Below are positions 1 through 9,379 of a stretch of DNA of 64,000 nucleotides, piece after piece. The notes below the pieces were generated by a model. It had not been told where the DNA came from. It worked only from the letters and a program-made list of their open reading frames with translations, and did not search any database. The stretch covers positions 1,322,848-1,386,847 of the forward strand of contig NZ_LUKD01000001.1 of NCBI RefSeq assembly GCF_001592745.1, written 5' to 3'. This DNA comes from Bdellovibrio bacteriovorus (GTDB taxonomy: Bacteria > Bdellovibrionota > Bdellovibrionia > Bdellovibrionales > Bdellovibrionaceae). Within the stretch, counting starts at the first letter, position 1. Every line of letters starts with the position of its first letter. The translations under genes and the position numbers were made by a program.

Positions 1-1431
1 CTTATAAGTTTTGAGACCAAATTTATCACCAATAAAACGACTGTAGTTCGCAGCTCGATTTTCGGTGCCTTCGGCACTTTCACTGATAGTTGAAAGTGCG
101 GAGGTGTCCGTCACACGAGGAGCCATGTTTGGATCAGTTTTGTCATTGGGATTACCTTCAGACCAACGTGAGCCCCGATTCCAATTTTTATAATACCACG
201 GACCAACTCGCCCACCGAAAGGTTTATAGAAAGCGCGCGCTTTAAGCGTAATCGCACCTAGTGGAGAAAAAGGAATCTTGGGTTGTGTGGTTGCAGACAC
301 CCCAGTGTAAGCCATACACCAAGGATTTTTTTCCACACCAATAGAAAAGTTGAAATTATCATTCAAGTCAGTTCGGTAGCCAATCCACTGGGCCATCTTA
401 TCGATGGAGGAACTCATTTCAGTTTCACTTTTGTGATGTGGGAAACTATACGGGTTATTAGAGTGCTCTTTCGCTATAATGTTAATCGCATTATTATTCC
501 CACACTGTGTATCAATATAGCGAAAGCCAGGGTAAATGCGAATAGGCGTGAGCCATTTCGCTGGAGCACCGTCTGCCAAGCCCTCAGCATTACAATCGCC
601 AGTTCCTAAAGAATTGAACATGTCCATACGAACAGTAGAACGATTCGCCGCCGTTAGATTATTGGCTAAGGTTTTTTCAACTCCGGTCTTCACACTTTGA
701 CCGTCAATGTCGTAGAAATCTGACTTCGTACCACTCGTGGCTCTGGAAAGATGTTTGATGGCTTCCATGCGGTTATTTTGATCCAGGTTGTAGCCAACCA
801 CGAATTTTGCGAGCATCAAATAGTTGTACGAGCCGAAATACTTACAACGCTCGATCGCATTTCTTTTTAGAACGTCACTGGCCCTGTCGATTTGCCTTGA
901 AAACGCCTGGTGAAACGCAATGACTCCAGGGGCGTCCCAAAGTCTTGTGGCTCTTCCCGTGGCCATATTACGACATGTATTCTCTCCAGGCGGCATCGGT
1001 TTAAAAGGAATATAGGTAATGCAAAAAGCAGGAGCTATTTGATAATTTTGAGCAATAGAGTTCGTCGTATTAACAATATCATCAAGCATTCCGGATTTTA
1101 GCTGTCGGGTTGTTTTATCGTAAGGGTGATAATTCCACTCCCCCGCACTTCCCAACATACGATAGCGCCAAGCCAAAAGTTTCCAGCTTTGACGAATTTG
1201 ATAATTCATGTGCGCGATCGCATTCATATTCTCTGCTTGTCTCGAGGCCGCGTAGTAAGCCGCTAAATCCACAGAGTTTTGCAGATTGATTTTGTGATGA
1301 ACTAAAAGACCCACGTTGATGACCATTGCGAAAAACAAAAACAGAATTTGAAAGATCAACGCGACGAAAAGTGCGACCTGACCTTTACGGTTTTTTAGAT
1401 TCTGATTAAAAGTGCTTCGTCTGTTCAACAT
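1..1431 (-). CDS. TadG-like pilus assembly protein (3' end outside window)
   Basis: The minus-strand frame is open from an ATG at 1431 to the window edge, at least 477 residues, so the gene is cut by the window. The N-terminus has basic residues, then the motif GQVALFVALIF and a long hydrophobic helix (about residues 18-48), then NLQNSVDLAAYYAA. That order is typical of TadG/TadE-like proteins of Flp (Tad) pilus systems, which are anchored in the inner membrane with the rest in the periplasm. The remainder is soluble and not recognised. Neighbouring gene 1553 is divergent. TadB/TadC-like genes lie at 38979-40141 and a TadE-like gene at 62967, so Tad parts are scattered in this region. Family call fairly sure; exact role unknown. 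Confidence 0.75.
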   Translation of the reverse strand, partial: MLNRRSTFNQNLKNRKGQVALFVALIFQILFLFFAMVINVGLLVHHKINLQNSVDLAAYYAASRQAENMNAIAHMNYQIRQSWKLLAWRYRMLGSAGEWNYHPYDKTTRQLKSGMLDDIVNTTNSIAQNYQIAPAFCITYIPFKPMPPGENTCRNMATGRATRLWDAPGVIAFHQAFSRQIDRASDVLKRNAIERCKYFGSYNYLMLAKFVVGYNLDQNNRMEAIKHLSRATSGTKSDFYDIDGQSVKTGVEKTLANNLTAANRSTVRMDMFNSLGTGDCNAEGLADGAPAKWLTPIRIYPGFRYIDTQCGNNNAINIIAKEHSNNPYSFPHHKSETEMSSSIDKMAQWIGYRTDLNDNFNFSIGVEKNPWCMAYTGVSATTQPKIPFSPLGAITLKARAFYKPFGGRVGPWYYKNWNRGSRWSEGNPNDKTDPNMAPRVTDTSALSTISESAEGTENRAANYSRFIGDKFGLKTYK

Positions 1432-1552
1432 TGTGTTTAAACATTGTCTCTTAGTCGGCGTCTCGAAGCAATAACTCGACCTCTAAAACTTTGACTTGTT
1501 CTATAGTGAGATGACAGACTTTTGGACATAGTTCTATGGAGGGAACTCGACG

Positions 1553-2431
1553 ATGGTCCGATCCATTCTCCTTGCTGTTGCCGTGTCCATGTTGTCTTTG
1601 TCGGCACGAGCAGAAATTCTGTTTGAAGGTTACTCGAAAATTCTTTCGAACGATCAGCATATTGGATATGTGATCAGCCGTTATGAGTTCGACGCTAAAA
1701 AGAAGCACTTCATATCCACTTATTTCTTAAAAACAGGCAAAGGCCCGACGGAAGTGACTGAAAGTTTGAAGGCCGTAGCGGATTCGGAACTGGCACCTGT
1801 TTCTTACGAGTACACAAATCTTGCTGGCAAAGAAAGCAAGACTATTGATGCCAAATTTAAAAACGGCACAATGAGCGGCGTGATTCTTTCAGGAGGAAAA
1901 ACTCAAAGAATTGAGAAAAAGATCCCTAAAGGAACTTTTCTTTCCACGTTCCTGGTTTATCTGATGTTAAAAAGTAAAGAAGGGCTTCGCTCTGAAACAA
2001 ACTACGAATATCAGGCGATTGCGGAAGAAGATGGTGCCATCACGAAAGGACAAGCCTTAGTTGGCAAAGAAGAAACTTTCAACGGGTTTAAGGTCTTTAA
2101 GATTCTTAATACGTTTAAAGACATGAAGTTTCTAAGCTACGTCAACGACCGTGGCGAAGTTCTAGGAACGAACGCCATGGGACAAGGGATCACTACTGAA
2201 TTAGTCGCCAGTCCTTCGGAGGCTACCGCAAATCTTCCTTACAGCGCGACATTACTAAAAACTTTGTTTGGCAATGTACCTATAGGTCAAGCTAATGTAG
2301 TTTATAGATCCTTGAAGCTCAAGGAAGCCGAAGCAAATGCGCCGGCTCCTTCCAAACAAATGGGTGTTCCTCAGGGACAAGGAATTATTATTAAGGCTCA
2401 GCCCGAGAAAGCGGAAAATAAAGGAAACTAG
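1553..2431 (+). CDS. Secreted protein of unknown function
   Basis: 292 residues. A signal peptide is clear: a short basic start, a hydrophobic core, and a cleavage-like SARA/E at about residue 20. GGAGGG lies 9 bases before the ATG, supporting this start. The mature protein has beta-rich character with no motif I recognise and ends in a Gln/Lys-rich, low-complexity tail. The stop is three bases before nagZ, so the two are probably cotranscribed and this protein may act in envelope or periplasmic metabolism; that link is inference from position only. Confidence 0.75.
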   Translation: MVRSILLAVAVSMLSLSARAEILFEGYSKILSNDQHIGYVISRYEFDAKKKHFISTYFLKTGKGPTEVTESLKAVADSELAPVSYEYTNLAGKESKTIDAKFKNGTMSGVILSGGKTQRIEKKIPKGTFLSTFLVYLMLKSKEGLRSETNYEYQAIAEEDGAITKGQALVGKEETFNGFKVFKILNTFKDMKFLSYVNDRGEVLGTNAMGQGITTELVASPSEATANLPYSATLLKTLFGNVPIGQANVVYRSLKLKEAEANAPAPSKQMGVPQGQGIIIKAQPEKAENKGN

Positions 2432-2434
2432 TTC

Positions 2435-3550
2435 ATGAGCAGCATCAGTCATATCATTGGTCAGCACTTTTTTATTGGAATCTCCGGACATGCTCTGACT
2501 GCAGAAGAAAAAAAGTTTATCGTAGAGAACAATATCGGCGGTGTCTGTCTATTCGGCCGAAATGTGGCCGAACCCAAACAAGTTCGCGAACTCTGTGCTG
2601 AAATTCAATCTCTTCGCCACCAACAAACTGAAAAAGCACCGCTATTCATCGGTATTGATATGGAAGGTGGGCGAGTTCATCGTCTTAAGTCTCCTTTCAC
2701 AGTTTGGCCTCCCCTTCGTAAACTAGGTGATCTTGATGCGCCTACCGTATCTTTTCATTTCGCAAACCGCATGGGTCAAGAAATGAAGGCTGTCGGTATT
2801 AATTTAGATTTTGCCCCTTGCGTAGACATCTTTACGAACCAAGCAAACACTGTCATCGGAGACCGCTCGATCGGAAGTGATCCTGAATTGGTCGCAAAAC
2901 ATGCTTCCGCCTTGGTGCGGGGTTATATCAAATCTGAAATCATCACTTGCGCAAAACACTTTCCTGGTCACGGCAACACGATTGTGGATAGTCATGAAGA
3001 TCTTCCCGTTGAAAACTTGGATCTTGAAAGACTTGAAGCTTGTGAACTTATTCCTTTCAGAAAAAGTTTTAAAGCTCGCGTAGATATGGTGATGACTTCA
3101 CATATTAAGTTCCCAAAAATTGATCCTGATTGGCCGGTGACGTTGTCTGAAACTTTTATTCAAAAAATCATTCGTGATGAATGCCGCTACAAAGGATTGA
3201 TCGTCACTGATGACTTAGGAATGAAGGCGATGACGAAGCACTATGGAATTACAGAGGTTCCAGTGCGCGCGCTCAAAGCCGGTGTCGACTTACTTCTTTA
3301 CTGTAACGATCCTGAAGTTCCTCCACAAGCCTACGAAGCAGTATTGGAGGCAACAGCTCAGGGTTCTTTATCCAAAGAACGTCTTGAAGACAGCTATCGC
3401 CGCATCATGGATTTGAAAAAAACAAAAATTCCTAATCCCGAGCCTTTGCCACTTAACGAAGTGGTGAATATCGTAGGACACCCAGACCATCTAAAAATTG
3501 CGAAAGCCATTGCAAATGGTCAAGTTCCCGACGGACTTCTTCCCGAATAG
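2435..3550 (+). CDS. nagZ: Beta-N-acetylhexosaminidase NagZ (GH3)
   Basis: 371 residues, the usual size for NagZ or slightly longer. Glycoside hydrolase family 3 signatures are present: GIDMEGGRV (about 73-81), the NagZ hallmark KHFPGHG (174-180) followed by DSH (185-187), and VTDDLGMKA (about 257-265) carrying the nucleophile aspartate. NagZ removes GlcNAc from GlcNAc-anhydroMurNAc peptides during peptidoglycan recycling, normally in the cytosol; no signal peptide is visible here. The gene follows a secreted protein by three bases and is followed by a terminator. In a predator such an enzyme could also process prey wall fragments, which is inference. Confidence 0.93.
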   Translation: MSSISHIIGQHFFIGISGHALTAEEKKFIVENNIGGVCLFGRNVAEPKQVRELCAEIQSLRHQQTEKAPLFIGIDMEGGRVHRLKSPFTVWPPLRKLGDLDAPTVSFHFANRMGQEMKAVGINLDFAPCVDIFTNQANTVIGDRSIGSDPELVAKHASALVRGYIKSEIITCAKHFPGHGNTIVDSHEDLPVENLDLERLEACELIPFRKSFKARVDMVMTSHIKFPKIDPDWPVTLSETFIQKIIRDECRYKGLIVTDDLGMKAMTKHYGITEVPVRALKAGVDLLLYCNDPEVPPQAYEAVLEATAQGSLSKERLEDSYRRIMDLKKTKIPNPEPLPLNEVVNIVGHPDHLKIAKAIANGQVPDGLLPE

Positions 3551-3570
3551 TTATCGCTGCCAAAACACAG

Positions 3571-3596
3571 GCGTCCTTTCATAGGACGTTTTCTTT
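3571..3596 (+). terminator. Rho-independent terminator after nagZ
   Basis: CGTCCT and AGGACG form a 6-bp stem around loop TTCAT, followed by TTTTCTTT. It separates nagZ from the repair operon. Confidence 0.75.
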
Positions 3597-3616
3597 CGCG
3601 GTGTTACGCTTAATAA

Positions 3617-4609
3617 ATGGATCTTATTCGCGTAACACCCGAGGGACTTTATTGTGATTTAGGCGAGTTCTATATAGACCCGTGGCGCCCTGTTCGCCAT
3701 GCGCTGATTACGCACGCACATTCCGATCATGCCCGCTGGGGATCCAAAATCTATTATGCTCCCGAACGAGGTTTGGCATTGCTCAAATCAAGATTGGGCG
3801 AAGGCCTGCACGTCGAAGGTAAGAAGTGGGGAGAAAAATTTCGGATGGGTTCTGTTTGGGTGAGTTTCCATCCTGCGGGACACATTCTGGGCTCGTCTCA
3901 AGTGCGTATAGAATACAAAGATCAGGTTTGGGTCGCATCAGGTGATTACAAAAGAACGCCGGATCCATCTTGCGACGCTTTTGAGGTTCAACAATGTGAC
4001 ACTTTTATTTCTGAAGCAACATTTGCCTTGCCGGTTTATAAATGGGATCAAGGCGAGGTCACAGCAAAAAAAATCTTCGATTGGTGGCAATCGGATCTGG
4101 ATAGACCGACCTTAATTTTCTGCTATGCCTTAGGAAAAGCGCAAAGAATTCTGGCAGAACTTAAAAGATTCACCGATCAACCCGTTTATCTTCATGGAGC
4201 GGTGGAAGGCCTTACACAAATCTATCGCGATGCAGGGATTGAAATGCTTCCGACCGTGTCCGTTATGTCCAAGGAAAAAGGATATAACTTTAAGGGTGAT
4301 CTTATCATTGCTCCCCCTTCAGCACACCGTTCTCCATGGATGAAAAGATTTAAAGAGCCACAAACAGCTTTTCTATCCGGATGGATGCAAGTTCGGGGAA
4401 CGCGCAGAAGGAAGGGTTATGAAAAGGGTTTTGCACTTTCTGATCACGCGGATTGGAACGAGCTCAATCAGACCATCCAAGAAACAGGAGCCTCAGATAT
4501 TTTTTTGACTCATGGAAGAACCGACGTCCTTGCCCGCTTCCTAGAAGAGCAAGGCAAAAGTGTTCGCTTCTTTGAGACACAGTTCACCGCCGAAGAGGAG
4601 GCTTCATGA
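3617..4609 (+). CDS. Ligase-associated MBL-fold DNA exonuclease
   Basis: 330 residues with a metallo-beta-lactamase/beta-CASP fold. The metal-binding motif THAHSDHARW lies at about residues 31-40, a GHILGSSQVRIE stretch at about 88-99, and the C-terminal FALSDHADWNEL at about 274-285. These match the exonuclease family that travels with ATP-dependent DNA ligase in bacteria, related to SNM1/Artemis-type nucleases. It overlaps the ligase gene by four bases, so the two are translationally coupled. No clear Shine-Dalgarno is seen before the ATG. Likely role: trimming DNA ends before ligation or crosslink repair. Confidence 0.88.
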   Translation: MDLIRVTPEGLYCDLGEFYIDPWRPVRHALITHAHSDHARWGSKIYYAPERGLALLKSRLGEGLHVEGKKWGEKFRMGSVWVSFHPAGHILGSSQVRIEYKDQVWVASGDYKRTPDPSCDAFEVQQCDTFISEATFALPVYKWDQGEVTAKKIFDWWQSDLDRPTLIFCYALGKAQRILAELKRFTDQPVYLHGAVEGLTQIYRDAGIEMLPTVSVMSKEKGYNFKGDLIIAPPSAHRSPWMKRFKEPQTAFLSGWMQVRGTRRRKGYEKGFALSDHADWNELNQTIQETGASDIFLTHGRTDVLARFLEEQGKSVRFFETQFTAEEEAS

Positions 4610-6228
4610 GAGCCTTCGCACAACTTTACGATGAATTGGATTCCACGACATCGACTAATGAAAAAGTCTCTGCTCTTAAAAAGTACTTCGAAAGAGCCAA
4701 AGCAGACGATGCAATGTGGGCAATTTTAGTTCTTACCGGAAAAATATCGAAACGCATTCTTACATCGCGGGATTTAAGAAAATTATTTTTAGAGGCCACG
4801 AAGTATCCAGAATGGCTGTACGATGAAAGTTATCATCACGTGGGTGATACCGCAGAAACATTGAGTTTGCTTGCGCACTCACTCAACCTCTGCCGAGAAG
4901 AATCTTCTTCCAAACAGAAATCACTCACGAAGTGGCTTGAAAAGGAAATTCCCAATTTAGCCTCACTGAAAGACGATCCCGCACAAACCGAAAAGCTTCT
5001 GGAATGGTGGAAAGACCTGACTTACCAAGAGGTCTTTATTCTCAATAAACTTATAACAGGCGCCTTCCGGGTGGGAGTGAGTGATAAACTCGTGATTAGG
5101 TCCATCGCGGAAGTATACTCTCTTCCCACTGATCAAGTGGCGCACCGACTGACCGGAGATATTAAACCCGGTAAAGAAACTTTTGAGCAGCTAATCTCTG
5201 CAGAACCAACAGAGCTCAACTTTTCTCAGCCTTATCCATTTTGCCTAGCCCATGCTTGGAGCGATCGCAGCGAAAGCTCCTTCAACTCGGAGGACTGGTG
5301 TTTAGAATGGAAATATGACGGGATTCGAGCTCAAGTCATTCGCCGCGAAGACAAGCTCTGGATCTGGTCGCGGGGTGAAGAGCAAATTACTCACACTTTT
5401 CCCGAAGTCGCTTCGGAATTACAAAAGCTTGAACCGGGAACCGTCTTAGATGGAGAGATCCTAGTTTTTGCAGAAGGTCGCATTAGACCCTTTCAAGACC
5501 TACAAAAAAGATTGGGACGAAAGAAGGTGAGCGCCGCTCTTCTGAAAGAAAAACCGGCGGGCTATATTGTCTATGACTGTCTTGAATATGAAGGTGTCGA
5601 TCTTAGAAATCGTTCCTTACGTGAAAGAAAAGAGTTTATTAAAAAGGCCTTAGCGAAAATTAAGCATCCGAATATTCGCATTTCCTCAATTCTGCACGCA
5701 GAAAACGTTGCAGCATTAGATCAGTTGCGCGCTAATGCGAGAGAAAATGATGCCGAAGGATTGATGATTAAGCACTGGAATGGCGCCTACACGGTCGGAC
5801 GAAAAACGGGTAACTGGTGGAAGTACAAAGTGGAGCCATTAACTTTAGATGCCGTGTTGCTTTATGCCCAGGCCGGCACAGGCCGCAGATCCAATCTTTA
5901 CACGGACTATACTTTCGCACTCTGGAATGAACAACACGAGCTTACACCGTTTGCAAAAGCCTATTCTGGATTAGACCAGACTGAGATTGATGAGCTTGAT
6001 AATTGGATTCGCCGTAACACCGTTGAAAAATTCGGACCTGTTAGATCGGTTCAGCCATTTCATGTTTTTGAAATCGCTTTCGAAGGTATATCAGAATCCA
6101 CAAGACACAAATCGGGACTGGCGGTGCGCTTCCCCCGGATCTTGAGATGGCGTAAAGATAAGAAGCCCGATGACGCCGACACTTTAAAAACAGCGCGAGA
6201 ACTTTTAGACGCCGCAGGGAAATCATGA
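4606..6228 (+). CDS. ATP-dependent DNA ligase (Lhr-associated type)
   Basis: 540 residues. An alpha-helical N-terminal DNA-binding domain (about 1-210) precedes the nucleotidyltransferase domain with the adenylation motif EWKYDGIRAQ (about 235-244, lysine is the nucleophile), LDGEIL, DAEGLMIK and WWKYK motifs, then an OB domain. This is the bacterial LigB/LigD-unrelated ATP ligase found beside an exonuclease, helicase and PdeM. It joins nicks after repair in the cytosol. Four-base overlaps with both neighbours imply one mRNA and probably one repair pathway. It is in addition to the NAD-dependent LigA expected elsewhere in the genome. Confidence 0.92.
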   Translation: MRAFAQLYDELDSTTSTNEKVSALKKYFERAKADDAMWAILVLTGKISKRILTSRDLRKLFLEATKYPEWLYDESYHHVGDTAETLSLLAHSLNLCREESSSKQKSLTKWLEKEIPNLASLKDDPAQTEKLLEWWKDLTYQEVFILNKLITGAFRVGVSDKLVIRSIAEVYSLPTDQVAHRLTGDIKPGKETFEQLISAEPTELNFSQPYPFCLAHAWSDRSESSFNSEDWCLEWKYDGIRAQVIRREDKLWIWSRGEEQITHTFPEVASELQKLEPGTVLDGEILVFAEGRIRPFQDLQKRLGRKKVSAALLKEKPAGYIVYDCLEYEGVDLRNRSLRERKEFIKKALAKIKHPNIRISSILHAENVAALDQLRANARENDAEGLMIKHWNGAYTVGRKTGNWWKYKVEPLTLDAVLLYAQAGTGRRSNLYTDYTFALWNEQHELTPFAKAYSGLDQTEIDELDNWIRRNTVEKFGPVRSVQPFHVFEIAFEGISESTRHKSGLAVRFPRILRWRKDKKPDDADTLKTARELLDAAGKS

Positions 6229-8666
6229 AGGAGTTAAAGCCCATCCATGATTTTTTCAAGAACCGCAAATGGAAGCCTTTTCCGTTTCAGGTTCAAGCTT
6301 GGGAAGCCTTCCTAAGAGGCGAATCGGGCCTGTTACACATTCCCACTGGTTCCGGAAAAACTTATGCCGCCACTATGGGCCCTTTTGCAAAGTTTCTGAA
6401 TAAACCGCGCAAAGGCTTAAAGGCTCTCTACATCACTCCCCTTCGCGCCCTCACGCGCGATTTGGAGCTTGCTCTGTTAGAACCCATTCAACAGGAAAAA
6501 TGGCCGCTTAAAATCGCTTCCCGAACCGGAGATACGGCTTTGTCGGCAAAGAAAAAGCAATTAAAGGAACCCGCCGACTTAATGCTGACGACCCCAGAAT
6601 CCTTAGCCGTACTCACTTCACAGTTAGATGCCGAAGACATTCTAAAAAACATTGAAGTCGTTATTCTCGATGAGTGGCATGAGTTGATGTCCAGTAAACG
6701 AGGCAGTCTTATTGAGCTGTCTCTTTCTTATCTAAGAAGTCTCAACCCCGAGGTTCAAACCTGGGCGATGTCGGCTTCGATCTCAAACCTTAATGAAGCC
6801 GCTCAAGTTGCCGTCGGTCGCGCGCAAGAGCCGGTGATAATTTCGGGAGGCTCGGACCGAAATTTGGATTTGGATACGCTTCTTCCGAAAAAAATCGACC
6901 GCTTTCCCTGGGCCGGACACTTAGGTTTAAGCCTGAAAGAATCTCTTTTAGAAGAACTTGATCCCGATGTCTCGACTTTGATTTTCACGAACACGCGTTC
7001 ACAAGCAGAAAAATGGTTCGAAACAATTCTTTCGATGAAACCCGAGATGGAACCCCTCATGGCTTTGCATCACAGCTCTTTAGAAAGAGAAGAGCGCGAG
7101 GCCGTGGAAGAGGGAATCAAAGAAGGTCTTCTTAAATGGGTGATCTGCACTTCTTCATTGGATTTAGGTGTCGACTTTCAACCTGTCGAACGTGTTGTAC
7201 AAATCGGAAGTCCAAAGATGGTCGCGCGCATGATTCAAAGGGCAGGTCGTTCCGCCCATCGCCCGGGTGGTAAAAGCCGGTTGCTATTTGTACCTACAAA
7301 CTCTTGGGAAATTTTAGAGTTAGAAGCCGTAAAGAAAGCCTTAAAAGACAAGCGCATCGAACCCCGACGACCCTTAAAGAAACCCATCGACGTGCTATTG
7401 CAGCACATGATGACGTTGGCCTGCGGACCGGGACTGCGCTTAGATGAACTGTGGCTGTCACTGAAAGAGACCTATTCTTTTTCAGACATCACACCCGAAG
7501 AACTGAACTGGTGCCGCCAGTTTTTAACTAAAGGCGGGGAAACACTGCAGTCCTACCCGCAATTTCACAAACTCACGTATGACGAAGAGACCGGTAAATA
7601 TCGACCTGCAAATTCTCGTGTCGCCAGCCACCATCGGATGAGTATTGGCACTATTGTCTCTAGAGAATCCGTTCACGTGTCTTATACGAACAGATCCCGT
7701 ATTGGCTCCGTCGAAGAAAATTTTATTTCTAAGCTCAAAAAAGGCGACGTTTTTCAATTCGCCGGCAAGAAACTCGAGTTCGTTTTACTCAAAGACATGA
7801 CGGCTTACGTAAAGGCCAGCAAAGCCACTACAAATGTGATTCCTTCGTGGGACGGCGGCCGCTTTCCTATTTCAGAAACACTAGGGCAAGCTCTTCGTGA
7901 AGTTCTCACCATGAAGCATCCAGGACTTGATAAGCTCCTTCGGCCTTTATTAGGAACTCAAAAAGAGCTGTCTATACTTCCCGACGAAAATACTTTTCTG
8001 ATAGAGAATTGGCATTCTAAAGAAGGAGAACATCTTTTCGTCTATCCTTTCGAGGGAAAATCCGTGCACGAAGGACTGGCGCAACTTTGGGGATATAGAT
8101 TCGCTCAAAGAAAACCCACGACCTTTTCTTTTTCAGTGAACGACTATGGATTCGAGATCGTCGGCCCCGTTAATTACGGATTTCAAGACTTATTCGACGA
8201 TGATTTCTACAGCGAAGATCAACTGATTGAAGAAATAGGTCAGTCTTTGCAGATTGGACAACTTTCACAGCGCCAATTCCGCGAAATCGCTCAGATTGCG
8301 GGGCTGGTTTTCACCGGATTTCCCGGATCTCCAAAGACTGGAAGACAATTGCAGATAAGCTCCTCACTCCTATATGACGTGTTTAAAAAGCATGAACCCA
8401 ACAATTTACTAATAAAGCAAAGTCTGGACGAGGTGCTTTCGAATTCTTTAGAAAGCAGTCGAATCAAAAAAACTTTGCGCCGATTGCAAACCATGAAGAC
8501 AGAATGGGTGCGTTTAGACTCACCTTCACCTTTGGCCTTTCCTCTTATTGTTGAAAATCTGGCCATCGGTAAATTGTCTAATGAAAGTCTTGAATCGAAA
8601 ATCGCCCGACTAAAAAAATCCTGGGAAAAGAAAAATGAAGATTCAACTCGCGAGCGAAGAAATTGA
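6225..8666 (+). CDS. lhr: Ligase-associated Lhr-type DEXH helicase
   Basis: 813 residues, the size of the Lhr core family. Walker A PTGSGKT (about 41-47), motif II as DEWHE, motif III SASIS, motif V region SSLDLGVDFQPV and motif VI QRAGRSAHRPGG are all intact. A winged-helix/Lhr C-terminal region follows. Lhr core proteins are 3'-5' ATP-dependent translocases active on DNA or RNA:DNA hybrids. The gene overlaps the ligase by four bases and PdeM by 32 bases. Together they form the known damage-associated set; the exact lesion handled is not established from sequence. Confidence 0.92.
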   Translation: MKELKPIHDFFKNRKWKPFPFQVQAWEAFLRGESGLLHIPTGSGKTYAATMGPFAKFLNKPRKGLKALYITPLRALTRDLELALLEPIQQEKWPLKIASRTGDTALSAKKKQLKEPADLMLTTPESLAVLTSQLDAEDILKNIEVVILDEWHELMSSKRGSLIELSLSYLRSLNPEVQTWAMSASISNLNEAAQVAVGRAQEPVIISGGSDRNLDLDTLLPKKIDRFPWAGHLGLSLKESLLEELDPDVSTLIFTNTRSQAEKWFETILSMKPEMEPLMALHHSSLEREEREAVEEGIKEGLLKWVICTSSLDLGVDFQPVERVVQIGSPKMVARMIQRAGRSAHRPGGKSRLLFVPTNSWEILELEAVKKALKDKRIEPRRPLKKPIDVLLQHMMTLACGPGLRLDELWLSLKETYSFSDITPEELNWCRQFLTKGGETLQSYPQFHKLTYDEETGKYRPANSRVASHHRMSIGTIVSRESVHVSYTNRSRIGSVEENFISKLKKGDVFQFAGKKLEFVLLKDMTAYVKASKATTNVIPSWDGGRFPISETLGQALREVLTMKHPGLDKLLRPLLGTQKELSILPDENTFLIENWHSKEGEHLFVYPFEGKSVHEGLAQLWGYRFAQRKPTTFSFSVNDYGFEIVGPVNYGFQDLFDDDFYSEDQLIEEIGQSLQIGQLSQRQFREIAQIAGLVFTGFPGSPKTGRQLQISSSLLYDVFKKHEPNNLLIKQSLDEVLSNSLESSRIKKTLRRLQTMKTEWVRLDSPSPLAFPLIVENLAIGKLSNESLESKIARLKKSWEKKNEDSTRERRN

Positions 8667-9288
8667 ACTTCTTCCAGAAAAAGCTTTTCATTGGCATAAA
8701 GAAAGATTGTTAGGTCTTTCAGATATCCATATTGGGAAAGCGGAAAGCTATCAACATGCCGGAGTTCCATTGCCATCGGGAGCCCACCGCGAAGATTTAG
8801 ACAAAATGAGCTTTCTGATTGAAAGGCATCATATTGAAAAAGTCGTCATCCTCGGTGATTGGATTCACACTCAACACAGCATCAGCGAACTCGTCTTCCG
8901 CGATCTGCACAGGTTTTTCCACAGGCACAGCAACGTTCATTGGACTCTGCTTCTGGGGAACCACGAAAGAAACGCCTTCGAGCTATTACAGGATTTCCCG
9001 TTCCACATGGTCAGCCAAGATTTGGAATATCCGCCGTTTCTTTTCACCCACGGACACAAGTATCGCAGCTCGCCTTTCTTTCAGATTCAAGGGCATACTC
9101 ATCCGTTAGTCTCTATTCACGAAGGACCTTTAAGAATGAAACTTCCGTGTTTTCATCTCGAAAAAGATTGTCTGACGCTTCCAGCGTTTGGAAGTCTTAC
9201 GGGCGGTTATGTCATTCGTCCTAAAAGAACAGATCAAGTTTTTGCCGTCGCTGAAAATGAAATTTTTGAAGTACGGACCAGACCTTAG
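8635..9288 (+). CDS. pdeM: Ligase-associated metallophosphoesterase PdeM
   Basis: 217 residues. Calcineurin-like phosphoesterase motifs: DIHIGKAE (D-x-H, about 30-37), GDWIHT (about 75-80), LGNHE (about 108-112), FTHGHKY and GHTHP (metal-binding histidines). Known family members near Lhr/ligase are Mn-dependent phosphodiesterases of unclear natural substrate. The start at 8635 lies 32 bases inside the helicase gene, which is long for an overlap, but the conserved N-terminus is short and no later start fits better. Last gene of the repair operon. Confidence 0.88.
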   Translation: MKIQLASEEIELLPEKAFHWHKERLLGLSDIHIGKAESYQHAGVPLPSGAHREDLDKMSFLIERHHIEKVVILGDWIHTQHSISELVFRDLHRFFHRHSNVHWTLLLGNHERNAFELLQDFPFHMVSQDLEYPPFLFTHGHKYRSSPFFQIQGHTHPLVSIHEGPLRMKLPCFHLEKDCLTLPAFGSLTGGYVIRPKRTDQVFAVAENEIFEVRTRP

Positions 9289-9379
9289 AAAGAATCCGCA
9301 TTGCTTGTCGGTAAGATTCTTCATCATCCGATCTCTCACTTTTTTAAAGGAGTATTCTCGAGAGATGAGGGGGTGTTTC

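Noticed and set aside
1479..1519. Promoter between the TadG-like gene and the gene at 1553
   Set aside because: TTGACT at 1491-1496 has no acceptable -10 at 16-18 bases.
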